64,000 nucleotides of DNA from Pseudomonadota bacterium. Its GTDB lineage: Bacteria; Pseudomonadota; Gammaproteobacteria; Burkholderiales; Burkholderiaceae_B. The stretch spans positions 27,286 to 91,285 of the forward strand of contig JAEXRL010000013.1 in assembly GCA_023440825.1 (NCBI GenBank), written 5' to 3'. The notes under the pieces were generated by a model that made no database searches, was not told the DNA's origin, and saw only the letters and a program-made list of their open reading frames with translations. The position numbers and the translations under genes were made by a program. Of the stretch, positions 16,355 through 24,772 are shown piece after piece. Positions within the stretch are counted from its first letter, which is position 1, and every line of letters starts with the position of its first letter.

Positions 16355-18037
16355 TTAGCTTGTTTGTGCAGCAGCTTGCTGTTTTTCCCTGCGGAGTGCA
16401 GAAACGCATTCCAAGGTAACAAAAATAGCAGCGATGAGTACGACTATATCTAAGGTCAGCAAGAACCAGTTTTGCTTCATATAGAAATCATGCAGCTGCA
16501 GGAGCAAGGCGGCCAGTGTCATAACCAGTACGAAGGTGAGAGGCGCGGTCACATAAATAGTGGGCGACTTTTGACGTACCAGCATAACGGCAATAACGAG
16601 TAAGGTTAATCCTGCAAGCAACTGGTTGGTAGTACCAAACAAGGGCCAGATAATTAAACCACCTGAACCGCTGGCACCACCGGCACCAAAGGCCAGCACC
16701 AAGCAAGTAATGACCGACAGGGCTGTGGCGGGGAAAGCTTTACCCAGCCATTTGATATTGTAGATCTCGCCCCACTCTTGAAAGATATAGCGTTGCAAAC
16801 GTAAGCCTGTGTCCATAGTGGTACCGGCGAAAAGCGCTGCCATCACAGTGAGCATGGTGGCGGAGATTTCAGTGCTAATACCTGTACCAGCGTGTAAGAT
16901 CGCACCGCCGCCTTGAATAAAGGCGTTAACACCACCTTGACCAAAGGAGTGGTAGACGGCTTTCCAGTCTGCAAGCGTGGCAAAACCGGCTGAGGCGGCA
17001 ATAATAGCTGCCAAGGCTAAAGCGCCTTCGCCTATTGCGCCGAAGTATCCGACAAAACGACCATCACGCTCTCGGTTGAGCTGTTTGGAAGTGGTGCCAG
17101 ACGATACCAGGCCATGGAAACCGGAAATGGCACCGCAGGCAATGGTCACGAATAGCAGGGGTATTAAGGACGGTGTGCCGGCGGGTACATCAGTATTGAA
17201 CATGGGCGCCACAACAGTGGGGTTGCTGATCAGTACCGAAGCGTAAAGCAGGATAAGTCCGACGAACAACTGCAAGCCATTAATGTAATCACGTGGCTGC
17301 AAGAGCATCCATACTGGCAGTAGGGAGGCGATAGCGGCATAGGCGAACAGCAGCAAAATCCAGACGGCGTTTGGCGCCAGTCCCATTACCTGGTCGGGTA
17401 ACGATACAGGTACGCTAGGACCAATGTAAATGAGGTAGTACAGCGCTATAACGCCCAGTAAGGACACAATGCTCAGGTTGAGCTTGAAGCGGTAAATCGC
17501 CTGACCAATGACAAAGGCGACAGCAATGGCACCCCAAACTGGCACGACTGAGCTGGGATTATTAATGAGCAAACCAGCAATGACCACGCCAAATACGGCG
17601 TTAACCATGAGCAGCACCAGGAAGATCACGATCATGAAAATGGAACGTGCGCGCTTGCCCACGACATCGCCAGTTAGGGCGCCTACAGATTTAGCGCGGT
17701 TACGAATACTGGCCCAGATAGCGCCAAAATCGTGCACACCAGCGAAAAATACAGTTCCTAATGTGACCCACAGGAATGCCGGTAACCAACCCCAAATTAC
17801 GGCAATAGCAGGACCTACAATGGGTGCGGCACCAGCTACAGAGGTGAAGTGGTGCCCCCATAAGACAAACTTGTTAGTGGGAACAAAGTCGATCCCATCT
17901 TCGAGCTCATGTGCCGGTGTAGGCCGACTGTCATCCAGTCGGTATATTTTCTCGGCGATAAAACGTGAATAAAAGTGATAGCCCAGGAACATGGTTCCCA
18001 GACCCACAACTAGCAATACGATGGCACTCATAGACAC
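16355..18037 (-). CDS. cstA: Carbon starvation protein A family transporter
   Basis: A 560-residue integral membrane protein with many hydrophobic helices. CstA motifs are clear: the FVPTNKFVLWGHHFTSVAGAAPIVGPAIAV block near residue 50-80, the GVHDFGAIWASIRNRAKSVG loop and GFHGLVSSGTTSKQL. The family transports pyruvate or peptides in E. coli (CstA/BtsT), and this short form (about 560 rather than 700 residues) is the version often found in betaproteobacteria. The start ATG at 18035-18037 is preceded by GGGAGAAGGTG. Downstream, past a terminator, lie the cory-CC-star and Get3-like genes. Confidence 0.9.
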   Translation of the reverse strand: MSMSAIVLLVVGLGTMFLGYHFYSRFIAEKIYRLDDSRPTPAHELEDGIDFVPTNKFVLWGHHFTSVAGAAPIVGPAIAVIWGWLPAFLWVTLGTVFFAGVHDFGAIWASIRNRAKSVGALTGDVVGKRARSIFMIVIFLVLLMVNAVFGVVIAGLLINNPSSVVPVWGAIAVAFVIGQAIYRFKLNLSIVSLLGVIALYYLIYIGPSVPVSLPDQVMGLAPNAVWILLLFAYAAIASLLPVWMLLQPRDYINGLQLFVGLILLYASVLISNPTVVAPMFNTDVPAGTPSLIPLLFVTIACGAISGFHGLVSSGTTSKQLNRERDGRFVGYFGAIGEGALALAAIIAASAGFATLADWKAVYHSFGQGGVNAFIQGGGAILHAGTGISTEISATMLTVMAALFAGTTMDTGLRLQRYIFQEWGEIYNIKWLGKAFPATALSVITCLVLAFGAGGASGSGGLIIWPLFGTTNQLLAGLTLLVIAVMLVRQKSPTIYVTAPLTFVLVMTLAALLLQLHDFYMKQNWFLLTLDIVVLIAAIFVTLECVSALRREKQQAAAQTS

Positions 18038-18388
18038 CTTCTCCCAGGTTAGTACGTATTCGCTTACTGGTTTTTCTGTTTGAATATAAATTATAGGGAT
18101 TTGTTACTGCTGGCCTTGCATAAGCGTTACGGCTTTTCGCTATAAGCCAGTAATGCATCTTAAAATTAATACATAAATACAGTGTAAGGGACAATGGGAA
18201 TAACCCTTGGGGCGGGGGCGTAAGCCCATGCCATATCAGGGCTTAACTCGCCTTGATGCCTTGATGCTTGCATGAAATCTGGCTTCTGAGCTTTATGGCT
18301 TTGTTTAAATAAGGCATTCCGTATTCCCCTGTTTTGTTTGAATCACTTTTCATCTTTATTTGTGACTGCATTGATTATGTAATTGAGC
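18038..18388. other. Intergenic region upstream of cstA
   Basis: About 350 bases between cstA and the end of the MFS gene, both on the minus strand. On the minus strand a TATAAT hexamer (complement of 18090-18095) about 55 bases before the cstA start is a reasonable -10 element, with no good -35. I see no gene, strong terminator or named regulatory motif in the rest. Confidence 0.4.
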
Positions 18389-19600
18389 TTATATGATTGT
18401 TTGTTTAGCCGTTTGTTTTTCTGAAGGGAGTAAAAGCACCATAAGAACGGTGCAGCAGGCAATACCTACCATAGCGATAAACAAGCTGGTAAAACCGCTG
18501 TTTTTGACCCATGGTCCTAACATCCAGACGGCCAGTGAGCTAATGCCAAACGAAATTGCTAAACGCGCACCAGCGACACGCGAACGCATATTGTCATCCA
18601 CATAGCGCACCACCATGGCATCGGTAAAGGGAGTGGTTCCAAATATGCAGACCATCACGGCGGTTAAGGCTATGAGTACGAGCCAACCTTCGCTTAATGC
18701 CGCTATCGCTAAAAATGGAATTTGTGCAGCAACGATAAGTAGATACAGTTTTTTGAATGCCATCTCATCGATTAAGCGCCCTACCAATAATTGAGTTAAT
18801 GAGGCCAAGGCATAGATACCTGCTAGCAATGCACCGATAAGTGCAGGGTTCTGACTAAGTGTAGTGAGGCGCTCGCCCAGAAATTGGGTGTTGCCATTCG
18901 TGGTGAAGTTAAACAGCAAACTGCCTGTAATCGCGGTGATTGTCATAATCAGCAAGGCACGCGCTAGTTTATTAGGGGGCAATGCCACTTGGGCTGGACG
19001 GCTGCCACGGGCAGGGGCCACTTGTTCAGCGGGGCAGCAGTAGGCAAAAAACAGTCCGCAAATAATGGACACCACGCCGGGCACAATAAAGGCCACTCGC
19101 CAGTTGAACCATTGCACTAAGAATCCAGTGAGTAAGGCAGCAGCGGCCACGCCTAAGTTGCCCGCTAGACCATTAATACCAATTACCATGCCTGGACGCT
19201 TGGCCGATTGCACGAGCAAGGGGATACCAACAGGGTGATAAATCGATGCAAAACTGCCAAGCAAGCTTAGGCACACGGCCAGTTGCCAGGCATTCTGTGT
19301 AAAGGCCGTTAAACAGGCTGATAAGCCTAGTCCGAAGAAGTAAATCAGCATCATGGGCCGGCGCCCCCATAAGTCGCCCAAACGACCAGCGGGTATGGCG
19401 CCTAGTCCGAACATTAAAAATGTCCCTACGCTGTATGGCATTAAGTCTTCCCAACTGTCAAAGCCAAAATCCAGAGCAATTGCCGCCACTGCTGTAGCAA
19501 AAATAAGTATGAATAAATGGTCCAGCGCATGGGCAATATTTAGCAAAAGGCTGGCACTACGAGGTAAGTGGGAGTGGGGTGCGGCTGGCGCTGTGGTCAT
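18389..19600 (-). CDS. Major facilitator superfamily transporter
   Basis: A 403-residue protein with about twelve predicted membrane helices. The MFS loop 2-3 motif is present as AGRLGDLWGRRPMML near residue 75, and a related loop 8-9 motif appears as GRLIDEMAFKKLY. The open frame extends 17 codons upstream to a TTG, but the ATG at 19598-19600 starts just before the first helix and I chose it. The substrate is unknown. It stands alone between cstA and tRNA-Cys; nothing nearby points to a pathway. Drug or small-organic-molecule efflux would be typical for this size but is not shown. Confidence 0.8.
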   Translation of the reverse strand: MTTAPAAPHSHLPRSASLLLNIAHALDHLFILIFATAVAAIALDFGFDSWEDLMPYSVGTFLMFGLGAIPAGRLGDLWGRRPMMLIYFFGLGLSACLTAFTQNAWQLAVCLSLLGSFASIYHPVGIPLLVQSAKRPGMVIGINGLAGNLGVAAAALLTGFLVQWFNWRVAFIVPGVVSIICGLFFAYCCPAEQVAPARGSRPAQVALPPNKLARALLIMTITAITGSLLFNFTTNGNTQFLGERLTTLSQNPALIGALLAGIYALASLTQLLVGRLIDEMAFKKLYLLIVAAQIPFLAIAALSEGWLVLIALTAVMVCIFGTTPFTDAMVVRYVDDNMRSRVAGARLAISFGISSLAVWMLGPWVKNSGFTSLFIAMVGIACCTVLMVLLLPSEKQTAKQTII

Positions 19601-19679
19601 GGTGTAGAGGTGATAGCAAACAAGGGCTTGAGAAAAAGCCGTGATAGACAAGGAGAGGCTGGAGCCGATAGGAATGAGG

Positions 19680-19753
19680 TGGAGGCGCGGGCTGGAATTG
19701 AACCAACTTTAACGGATTTGCAGTCCGACGCATAACCGATCTGCCACCGCGCC
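19680..19753 (-). tRNA. tRNA-Cys (GCA)
   Basis: A 74-base cloverleaf on the minus strand. The acceptor arms GGCGCGG and CCGCGCC pair fully, the discriminator base is U and CCA is encoded. The anticodon loop reads CTGCAAA, anticodon GCA. The 5' end abuts a palindromic operator candidate (19754-19769). Confidence 0.95.
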
Positions 19754-19769
19754 TTTGTCCTATGACAAA
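19754..19769. promoter_or_regulatory. Palindromic operator copy 1 (MocR/PdxR-like site candidate)
   Basis: TTTGTC-CTAT-GACAAA, a perfect 6-bp inverted repeat with a 4-base centre. It lies between the tRNA-Cys -10 box and the tRNA 5' end, so it covers the probable transcription start. The same 16-mer recurs at 19829 and 22987. Confidence 0.65.
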
Positions 19770-19797
19770 ATTATAGTCAAATCTCGATAAATATCAA
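19770..19797 (-). promoter_or_regulatory. Sigma70-type promoter of tRNA-Cys
   Basis: On the minus strand: TTGATA as -35 (complement of 19792-19797), a 16-base spacer, and a perfect TATAAT as -10 (complement of 19770-19775). It is correctly placed to start transcription a few bases before the tRNA-Cys 5' end at 19753. Confidence 0.7.
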
Positions 19798-19828
19798 GAG
19801 GGGGGAGTGAGGTGTCTGTAAAGTTTCT

Positions 19829-19844
19829 TTTGTCCTATGGCAAA
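19829..19844. promoter_or_regulatory. Palindromic operator copy 2 (MocR/PdxR-like site candidate)
   Basis: TTTGTC-CTAT-GGCAAA, differing from copy 1 by one base. It is 75 bp from copy 1 (about seven helical turns) and 69 bp upstream of the MocR-family gene start, where autoregulation would act. Confidence 0.65.
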
Positions 19845-19912
19845 ATAGGCACAGTCGAGCACTATCAGCTCAGGCTTTAACAGATGAATGACGACTCAGT
19901 CACAGGTAAACG

Positions 19913-21244
19913 ATGAATATCCAGGGAAAAACAGCGGCCGAAATCGTAGAAAGTGTGCGCACACTTGTGCAGCAGCAAACCTTACGTGCCGATACCTTAT
20001 TACCTCCAGTGCGGGACTTGGCGGCTGAGCTGGGTGTGAATCGCAATACGGTAGCCGCCGCCTATCGGCGTTTGGTGACCATGGGGGTGGCGGTTGCGCA
20101 AGGACGCTTGGGCACACGCATACGTCCTCAACAGCAGTTGGGTGAGCAAGAGGGGGCCTTGCCCGATACACCCTTACATGATTTGGCAAGCGGCAATCCT
20201 CACTTGGCCTGTTTGCCCGACTTGAATCGTATCCTGGGGCAGATTCAGGCTAAGGTCAGGCTGTATGGCGTCCCCACCGTGAACCCCGCCTTAGAAGCGT
20301 ATTTACATGATTGGTTTAAGCCTGACTGCCCTAGTGCTGCGCATATTAATCTGACTCATGGTGCGGTGGATGCCATCGAGCGTGTGCTAAGTGCCCATTT
20401 GCTGGCAGGCGATAAAGTGGCGGTGGAAGATCCCTGTTTTCTCAGTAGTATTAACAGTTTGCATATTTCGGGATTTGAACCTGTAGGAGTAGCCCTAGAC
20501 GAGCATGGCGTACAGCCGGACAGTTTGCGCGAAGCATTGGAAAAAGGGGCTCAGGCAGTAATTTTGACTCCAAGAGCGCACAATCCAACAGGAGTGAGTC
20601 TGACGCATGAGCGAGCGCAGCATTTGGCACGCGTGTTGGACGATTACCCGCATGTGTTGGTCATACTTGATGATCACTTCGCTTTGCTTGCACAAAACGC
20701 GTATTACTCAGTGCTGGGTGCCCAGCATAGGCACTGGGCCTTGATTCGCTCCTTAAGTAAAACACTGGGGCCTGATATACGTGTGGCGGCAGTGGCTAGT
20801 GATGCGCAAACGTCTGGACGTTTACGTTTACGCCTAGCGTCTGGCACCAACTGGGTTAGCCATATCCTGCAAGATATTGTGGAAGCGATTTTGCTGCAAG
20901 AGCAGGCACAGGATTGGTTATTACAGGCCAAGGCGTATTATGGGAAAAAGCGTCAGCAACTGGAGGCTGCACTCAGTCGCTGTGCCTTGCCGTATACTGC
21001 CCCGGGTGACGGCTTGAACCTGTGGATACCGTTGCACCATAATGAGTGTGAGGTCATGCAAAAGTTGGCTGCAAGAGGGTGGCTAGTACGGCAAGGCAGT
21101 ACTTTTTCTATTGGCCAGTTGCGCGCTGGCCTAAGGCTTACTTTGTCAGATCTAGATGCGGCTCACTGTGAGCGTTTCGCTCAGGACCTGCAAGATATTT
21201 TAATAAGCCTTAATAAAGCTTCAGGAGTGAGCGATAGTGTCTAG
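19913..21244 (+). CDS. MocR-family regulator (GntR winged helix fused to aminotransferase domain), PdxR/PtsJ-like
   Basis: A 443-residue fusion. Residues 1-72 form a GntR winged helix (LLPPVRDLAAELGVNRNTVAAAYRRL). Residues about 90-440 form a fold-type I aminotransferase domain with the PLP-binding lysine, Lys283, in RSLSKTLGPDIRVA. It also has NPTGVSL-type and DDHFALL motifs that normally contact the cofactor. MocR proteins of the PdxR/PtsJ type sense pyridoxal phosphate and control B6 genes. The convergent neighbours pdxY and yggS, plus three copies of a shared palindrome in front of this gene, tRNA-Cys and yggS, support a vitamin B6 role. The effector and regulon are inferred. Confidence 0.88.
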   Translation: MNIQGKTAAEIVESVRTLVQQQTLRADTLLPPVRDLAAELGVNRNTVAAAYRRLVTMGVAVAQGRLGTRIRPQQQLGEQEGALPDTPLHDLASGNPHLACLPDLNRILGQIQAKVRLYGVPTVNPALEAYLHDWFKPDCPSAAHINLTHGAVDAIERVLSAHLLAGDKVAVEDPCFLSSINSLHISGFEPVGVALDEHGVQPDSLREALEKGAQAVILTPRAHNPTGVSLTHERAQHLARVLDDYPHVLVILDDHFALLAQNAYYSVLGAQHRHWALIRSLSKTLGPDIRVAAVASDAQTSGRLRLRLASGTNWVSHILQDIVEAILLQEQAQDWLLQAKAYYGKKRQQLEAALSRCALPYTAPGDGLNLWIPLHHNECEVMQKLAARGWLVRQGSTFSIGQLRAGLRLTLSDLDAAHCERFAQDLQDILISLNKASGVSDSV

Positions 21245-21253
21245 GCCACGCAC

Positions 21254-22084
21254 TCAGGCCCAAGGCGTACATAGCTCAGCACTATTATGATCGTGTGTTT
21301 TTTGTATGACTTGCAACAGTTCTGCACAGGCCAGCTCCACTGACTGATTGAGCGTATGCCCCAAAAGCAAGTGTGCGCTTAGCGACGCGCAGAACATGTC
21401 CCCAGTTCCTTTGGGCCAGATAGGTATGCGTGGGTGTCGCACGATATGCTCGCTATCGCGAGTGACAACCGCTATTTGAATTTCGTCGGCTGGACAACTA
21501 TCGGGGGCAGAACTGGTGGCCACCAACCAGCGTAAGTTCCCATGTAATAAACGGCGCGCTGCCTGGATGGCATCGTCCAGCGTTTGTATGGGCATGCTGG
21601 CAAACTGGCCCAGCTCAAAATCATTCGGTGTTAAACCGTGAGCCAAGGGTAGCAAGTAGTCCTTGTACGCTTGCAGCATGCCCGGGGCGACATAAATACC
21701 TACATCGTGATCACCTATGACGGGATCGACAATGACGTGTATTTCTGGACGTTCAAGTAATAACTGGTGAATCCAGTCGGACAAAATACGCATCTGTTCG
21801 GGACTGCCCAAGTAGCCGACCAGTATGGTGCGTACCTGCTCCAACGCCCCTCGGGCCTGGAGGTCTTGTAAGTAACCTTGAAACCAGTCAGCCGGAACCG
21901 CACCGCCATGGATACTGGGGTAGTGTGGTGTATTGCTGAACAGTACGGTGGGCACGGCTAGTGCTCGCAGCCCGTGTCCGCGCAGGCAGGGCAGTGCCAC
22001 GCTGTTACCAACATGTCCATAAACCACCTGTGATTGCACCGACACAATGTCTATAGGTAAAGGACGTAGGCCATTTGCCGACAT
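21254..22084 (-). CDS. pdxY: Pyridoxal kinase
   Basis: Phosphorylates pyridoxal (and related vitamers) to the 5'-phosphate in the salvage pathway. The 276-residue ribokinase-superfamily protein has the typical start VSVQSQVVYGHVGNSVALP, the VDPVIGDHDVGIYV nucleotide-side segment and the C-terminal GTGDMFCASL motif carrying the catalytic aspartate. The length fits PdxY (about 285). The ATG at 22082-22084 has AGGAT upstream. It follows yggS by 43 bases on the same strand, and a MocR regulator gene ends 9 bases away convergently. Confidence 0.93.
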   Translation of the reverse strand: MSANGLRPLPIDIVSVQSQVVYGHVGNSVALPCLRGHGLRALAVPTVLFSNTPHYPSIHGGAVPADWFQGYLQDLQARGALEQVRTILVGYLGSPEQMRILSDWIHQLLLERPEIHVIVDPVIGDHDVGIYVAPGMLQAYKDYLLPLAHGLTPNDFELGQFASMPIQTLDDAIQAARRLLHGNLRWLVATSSAPDSCPADEIQIAVVTRDSEHIVRHPRIPIWPKGTGDMFCASLSAHLLLGHTLNQSVELACAELLQVIQKTHDHNSAELCTPWA

Positions 22085-22127
22085 ACGGATATCCTGTAAT
22101 AAGGCGCCTTGAGCGCGGATCTAGGGC

Positions 22128-22892
22128 TTAGCTGTTGGATTCAGAGGGCCAGTAAAATGCATCGGGCGTGGCGCGTGCGCCAAAGATGGCTTGCCCGACT
22201 CTGACGACAGTGGAGCCCTCTTCGATGGCAATTTCAAAGTCGCCCGACATGCCCATGGAAAGCTCGTCTAGTTGTATGCCGGCTGGGGCGGTTTGACGCA
22301 GTTGGTCGCGTAGCGTGCGTAGCAGCACAAAGCATTCACGAACGCGCTCAGCTTTGGCTGAAAAAATAGCAAGTGTCATCAGGCCTTTCACGCGTAGGGC
22401 CGAGTAGTTCGGTAAGGCTTGTAGGAACTCGGCCACGTCTTCGGGCGCTAAGCCGTATTTGCTGGCTTCGCCCGAGGTATTGACTTGTACAAACACGTCA
22501 AGTGATCGGCCTTCGGCTTGCAGGCGCCGATCTAGTGCAGCGGCCAAGCGTAGACTATCCAGAGCCTGAAATTCAGTGGCGAAGCGTGCCACCTGTTTTG
22601 CCTTATTGGTTTGCAAGTGCCCAATCACCGACCAACGCAGGTCTTGCAGGTCTTGCATGGCTTCCCATTTTTGGTAGGCCTCCTGAATTTTGTTCTCGCC
22701 TAATAAGCGACAGCCAGCCGCGTACGCCAAACGTAGGCTATCTTCTGGCTTGGTTTTACTGACTGGTAATAAGCGTACCGTAGATGGGTCACGTCCGGCG
22801 CGTTGGCAAGCGGCAGTGATGCGAGCTTGCACGGCGGCAAGGTTATGACGAAAGTCTTCTACAGACTGGGCTTGTGGCCACCGGTCATGCAT
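22128..22892 (-). CDS. yggS: YggS family PLP homeostasis protein
   Basis: A pyridoxal-phosphate-binding TIM-barrel protein (COG0325) that buffers PLP. About 254 residues from the chosen ATG. The PLP lysine is in LLPVSKTKP (Lys46), with GENKIQEAYQKW, WSVIGHLQTNKAK and LSMGMSGDFEIAIEEGSTVVRVG as the other family blocks. The frame is open up to a TTG at 22974-22976, and a GTG at 22941-22943 is another candidate; none has a strong Shine-Dalgarno, so the start is uncertain. It is first in an operon with pdxY and preceded by operator copy 3. Confidence 0.9.
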   Translation of the reverse strand: MHDRWPQAQSVEDFRHNLAAVQARITAACQRAGRDPSTVRLLPVSKTKPEDSLRLAYAAGCRLLGENKIQEAYQKWEAMQDLQDLRWSVIGHLQTNKAKQVARFATEFQALDSLRLAAALDRRLQAEGRSLDVFVQVNTSGEASKYGLAPEDVAEFLQALPNYSALRVKGLMTLAIFSAKAERVRECFVLLRTLRDQLRQTAPAGIQLDELSMGMSGDFEIAIEEGSTVVRVGQAIFGARATPDAFYWPSESNS

Positions 22893-22986
22893 ATCGTGCA
22901 GGGGTTGCGTGGTGGCGGTGGGATCAAGTGACTTGGCATTCACGGTAAGACTCGCAGGGAAAACAACATCAAGCAAAGAAAATAAG

Positions 22987-23002
22987 ATTGTCCTATGACA
23001 AA
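22987..23002. promoter_or_regulatory. Palindromic operator copy 3 upstream of yggS-pdxY
   Basis: ATTGTC-CTAT-GACAAA, 15 of 16 bases identical to copy 1. It lies about 95 bp before the chosen yggS start, in the probable promoter of the yggS-pdxY operon. The shared motif links these genes to the MocR-family regulator. Confidence 0.65.
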
Positions 23003-23125
23003 CTTTAGCATGAAACGAATAGCTGTAGCCGTTTTTTTGAGTGTGGGGCTACGCTTCATTAAGCATAGAGGGTTTGCGTTAAGTGCGCTGACTTATCTGT
23101 AGTGCGGCGGCAGGCCGTATTGACT

Positions 23126-24529
23126 TTAGGGCAGCCATGTCCTCATAGCCACACGCAGGTCGGCGGGGTGCACAAGTAATGCGCTAGCTTGTAACTGTGT
23201 TGCATATTGATGGAGTACTGCTTGCCAGCTTGGTGTGTGGCGTAAATCTTCCCAGATGGGGCGTAGATCCTGAGCGCTGTTTGGCAGCCCTTGTAGTACT
23301 TGGTGGGCATAGCCAAGCGCGGCAGGCGCACTGAGTAATCGCATACGGGTGGCAGAGTGTAGGGAAGAACTGGCTTGGTGTGTGTCTGGTTTTGTGGGCT
23401 CTGCGCAGCAGTAGAGCACTTTATAGGGTAGGGGCTGACTATGATGATCAGCTAGCGCTCGTAGTGATTGATTGCTTAGTGCTATTGCGCCCTCACGCGC
23501 TGAGAAGGTGATACTGCCTTGGGGCGAGGATATATCTTGCAGCAAGTTCAGGCCACGTAACAGTCGTGGCAAGTCTGAGTCTGCCGCATCAGCGCTGGAC
23601 TTGGCTTCGATCAACAGGCATACATCCCAGACAGGTGCTTGTTGTTCTTGATTAGCTGCTCGTAGTAATAGGGCATCCCACTCGCTTTTGGCATATTTTT
23701 TACCGGCGATAAGTTGTGCCGGAATATGTACGCCACTAATCAGTGTGTAGGGCCTGTGTTCGGCTAGACTTAATTTACGTGCCAACTCCGCCAGTACTTC
23801 CCGGCTCTCTTGCTCTACTGCGTGTCCACGAGCCTGAGCCCGTTTACCTAAGGATAAGGCTTCTGGGCTACCACTTAATGGGCCATCTTTTTGGCGATAG
23901 TGCTGATACGTCTGGATGGCGCAGTCCTGCGCCAATTGCTCTAGCTCGATCAGATGCTGTAGCTCTGCTTGCTCCAAGATAGAGGCAAGCTGTCCTTGTA
24001 AGGTGCTGTTGCGGTGAGCGGCGGAGCTGTGTAGCTGTGTGCGCAAAAACTGGGCGAAGGCACCCCATTGCTGCTGGCTGGCAAGCTGATACAGCTTTTC
24101 GTATAAGGCTTGTAGCGCACGGGGTGTGGTATTGCCAGTTTTGGCAGGGTGTGCAAAGGCATTAACAAACTTAAGCACGGTGCGTCTATCGTGCTTCTGT
24201 GTACTAAGGCGCTGTCGATATCGCTGTACCTGAGCGCAGCGCTGCTCCAGTATCAGGCACAGTAAACCAGGCCTAGTACTGGGATTGTTCAGGGTGTTTT
24301 CTATCAGTGCAGCCAAGGCGTTTAAAAACATAGGCTCAATGCTGGGATGCAGGCTTTTGTTTCCGATTGACGAGCGCCGTGCATGCTCAATACAGTAAGC
24401 CAACTGAGCAGCAGGGCTACGCAAGTCAGTGAGGGCTGCCCCTGCAAGATCCCCAGTTTTCGTATAAGGGCGCGGGACAGTATCTAGGATCTGTTTTAAG
24501 AGTGAGTCGCTTTGGTGCATTGTTTTCAT
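23126..24529 (-). CDS. Uncharacterised protein with PD-(D/E)XK nuclease-like motif
   Basis: A 467-residue protein I cannot assign to a named family. The N-terminal 230 residues are mostly helical. A PD-(D/E)XK-like core follows: a helix with glutamates (RGHAVEQESREVL, about 235-247), Asp285 in SEWDALLL and Glu308-x-Lys310 in CLLIEAKSS, in the order and spacing of that nuclease fold. The frame runs 50 codons further upstream, but the ATG at 24527-24529 has AGGG nine bases before it. It stands alone, divergent from the FadH-like gene. DNA-processing activity is inference from the motif only. Confidence 0.6.
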   Translation of the reverse strand: MKTMHQSDSLLKQILDTVPRPYTKTGDLAGAALTDLRSPAAQLAYCIEHARRSSIGNKSLHPSIEPMFLNALAALIENTLNNPSTRPGLLCLILEQRCAQVQRYRQRLSTQKHDRRTVLKFVNAFAHPAKTGNTTPRALQALYEKLYQLASQQQWGAFAQFLRTQLHSSAAHRNSTLQGQLASILEQAELQHLIELEQLAQDCAIQTYQHYRQKDGPLSGSPEALSLGKRAQARGHAVEQESREVLAELARKLSLAEHRPYTLISGVHIPAQLIAGKKYAKSEWDALLLRAANQEQQAPVWDVCLLIEAKSSADAADSDLPRLLRGLNLLQDISSPQGSITFSAREGAIALSNQSLRALADHHSQPLPYKVLYCCAEPTKPDTHQASSSLHSATRMRLLSAPAALGYAHQVLQGLPNSAQDLRPIWEDLRHTPSWQAVLHQYATQLQASALLVHPADLRVAMRTWLP

Positions 24530-24772
24530 CCGTACCCTGATGGCGGTATAGGCATAGTGGGGCAGGAACCATAAGTGTGCCTGATCGTGTAGCGTAGCAG
24601 GGCAAGGCATGTCATGGGCTGTGTTGTGGTGTAGAAGGGGGTTAATGAAAAGGCAGATACCTTTTGTGGGGCAGCCCATTACCTTAAGGACTATCCCTTA
24701 TTTTCAACTGTATACCTATCTTCTACTTTAGCTGTTCGGGTGTTATGGCACCGTTTACATAGGTAGAGAGAA

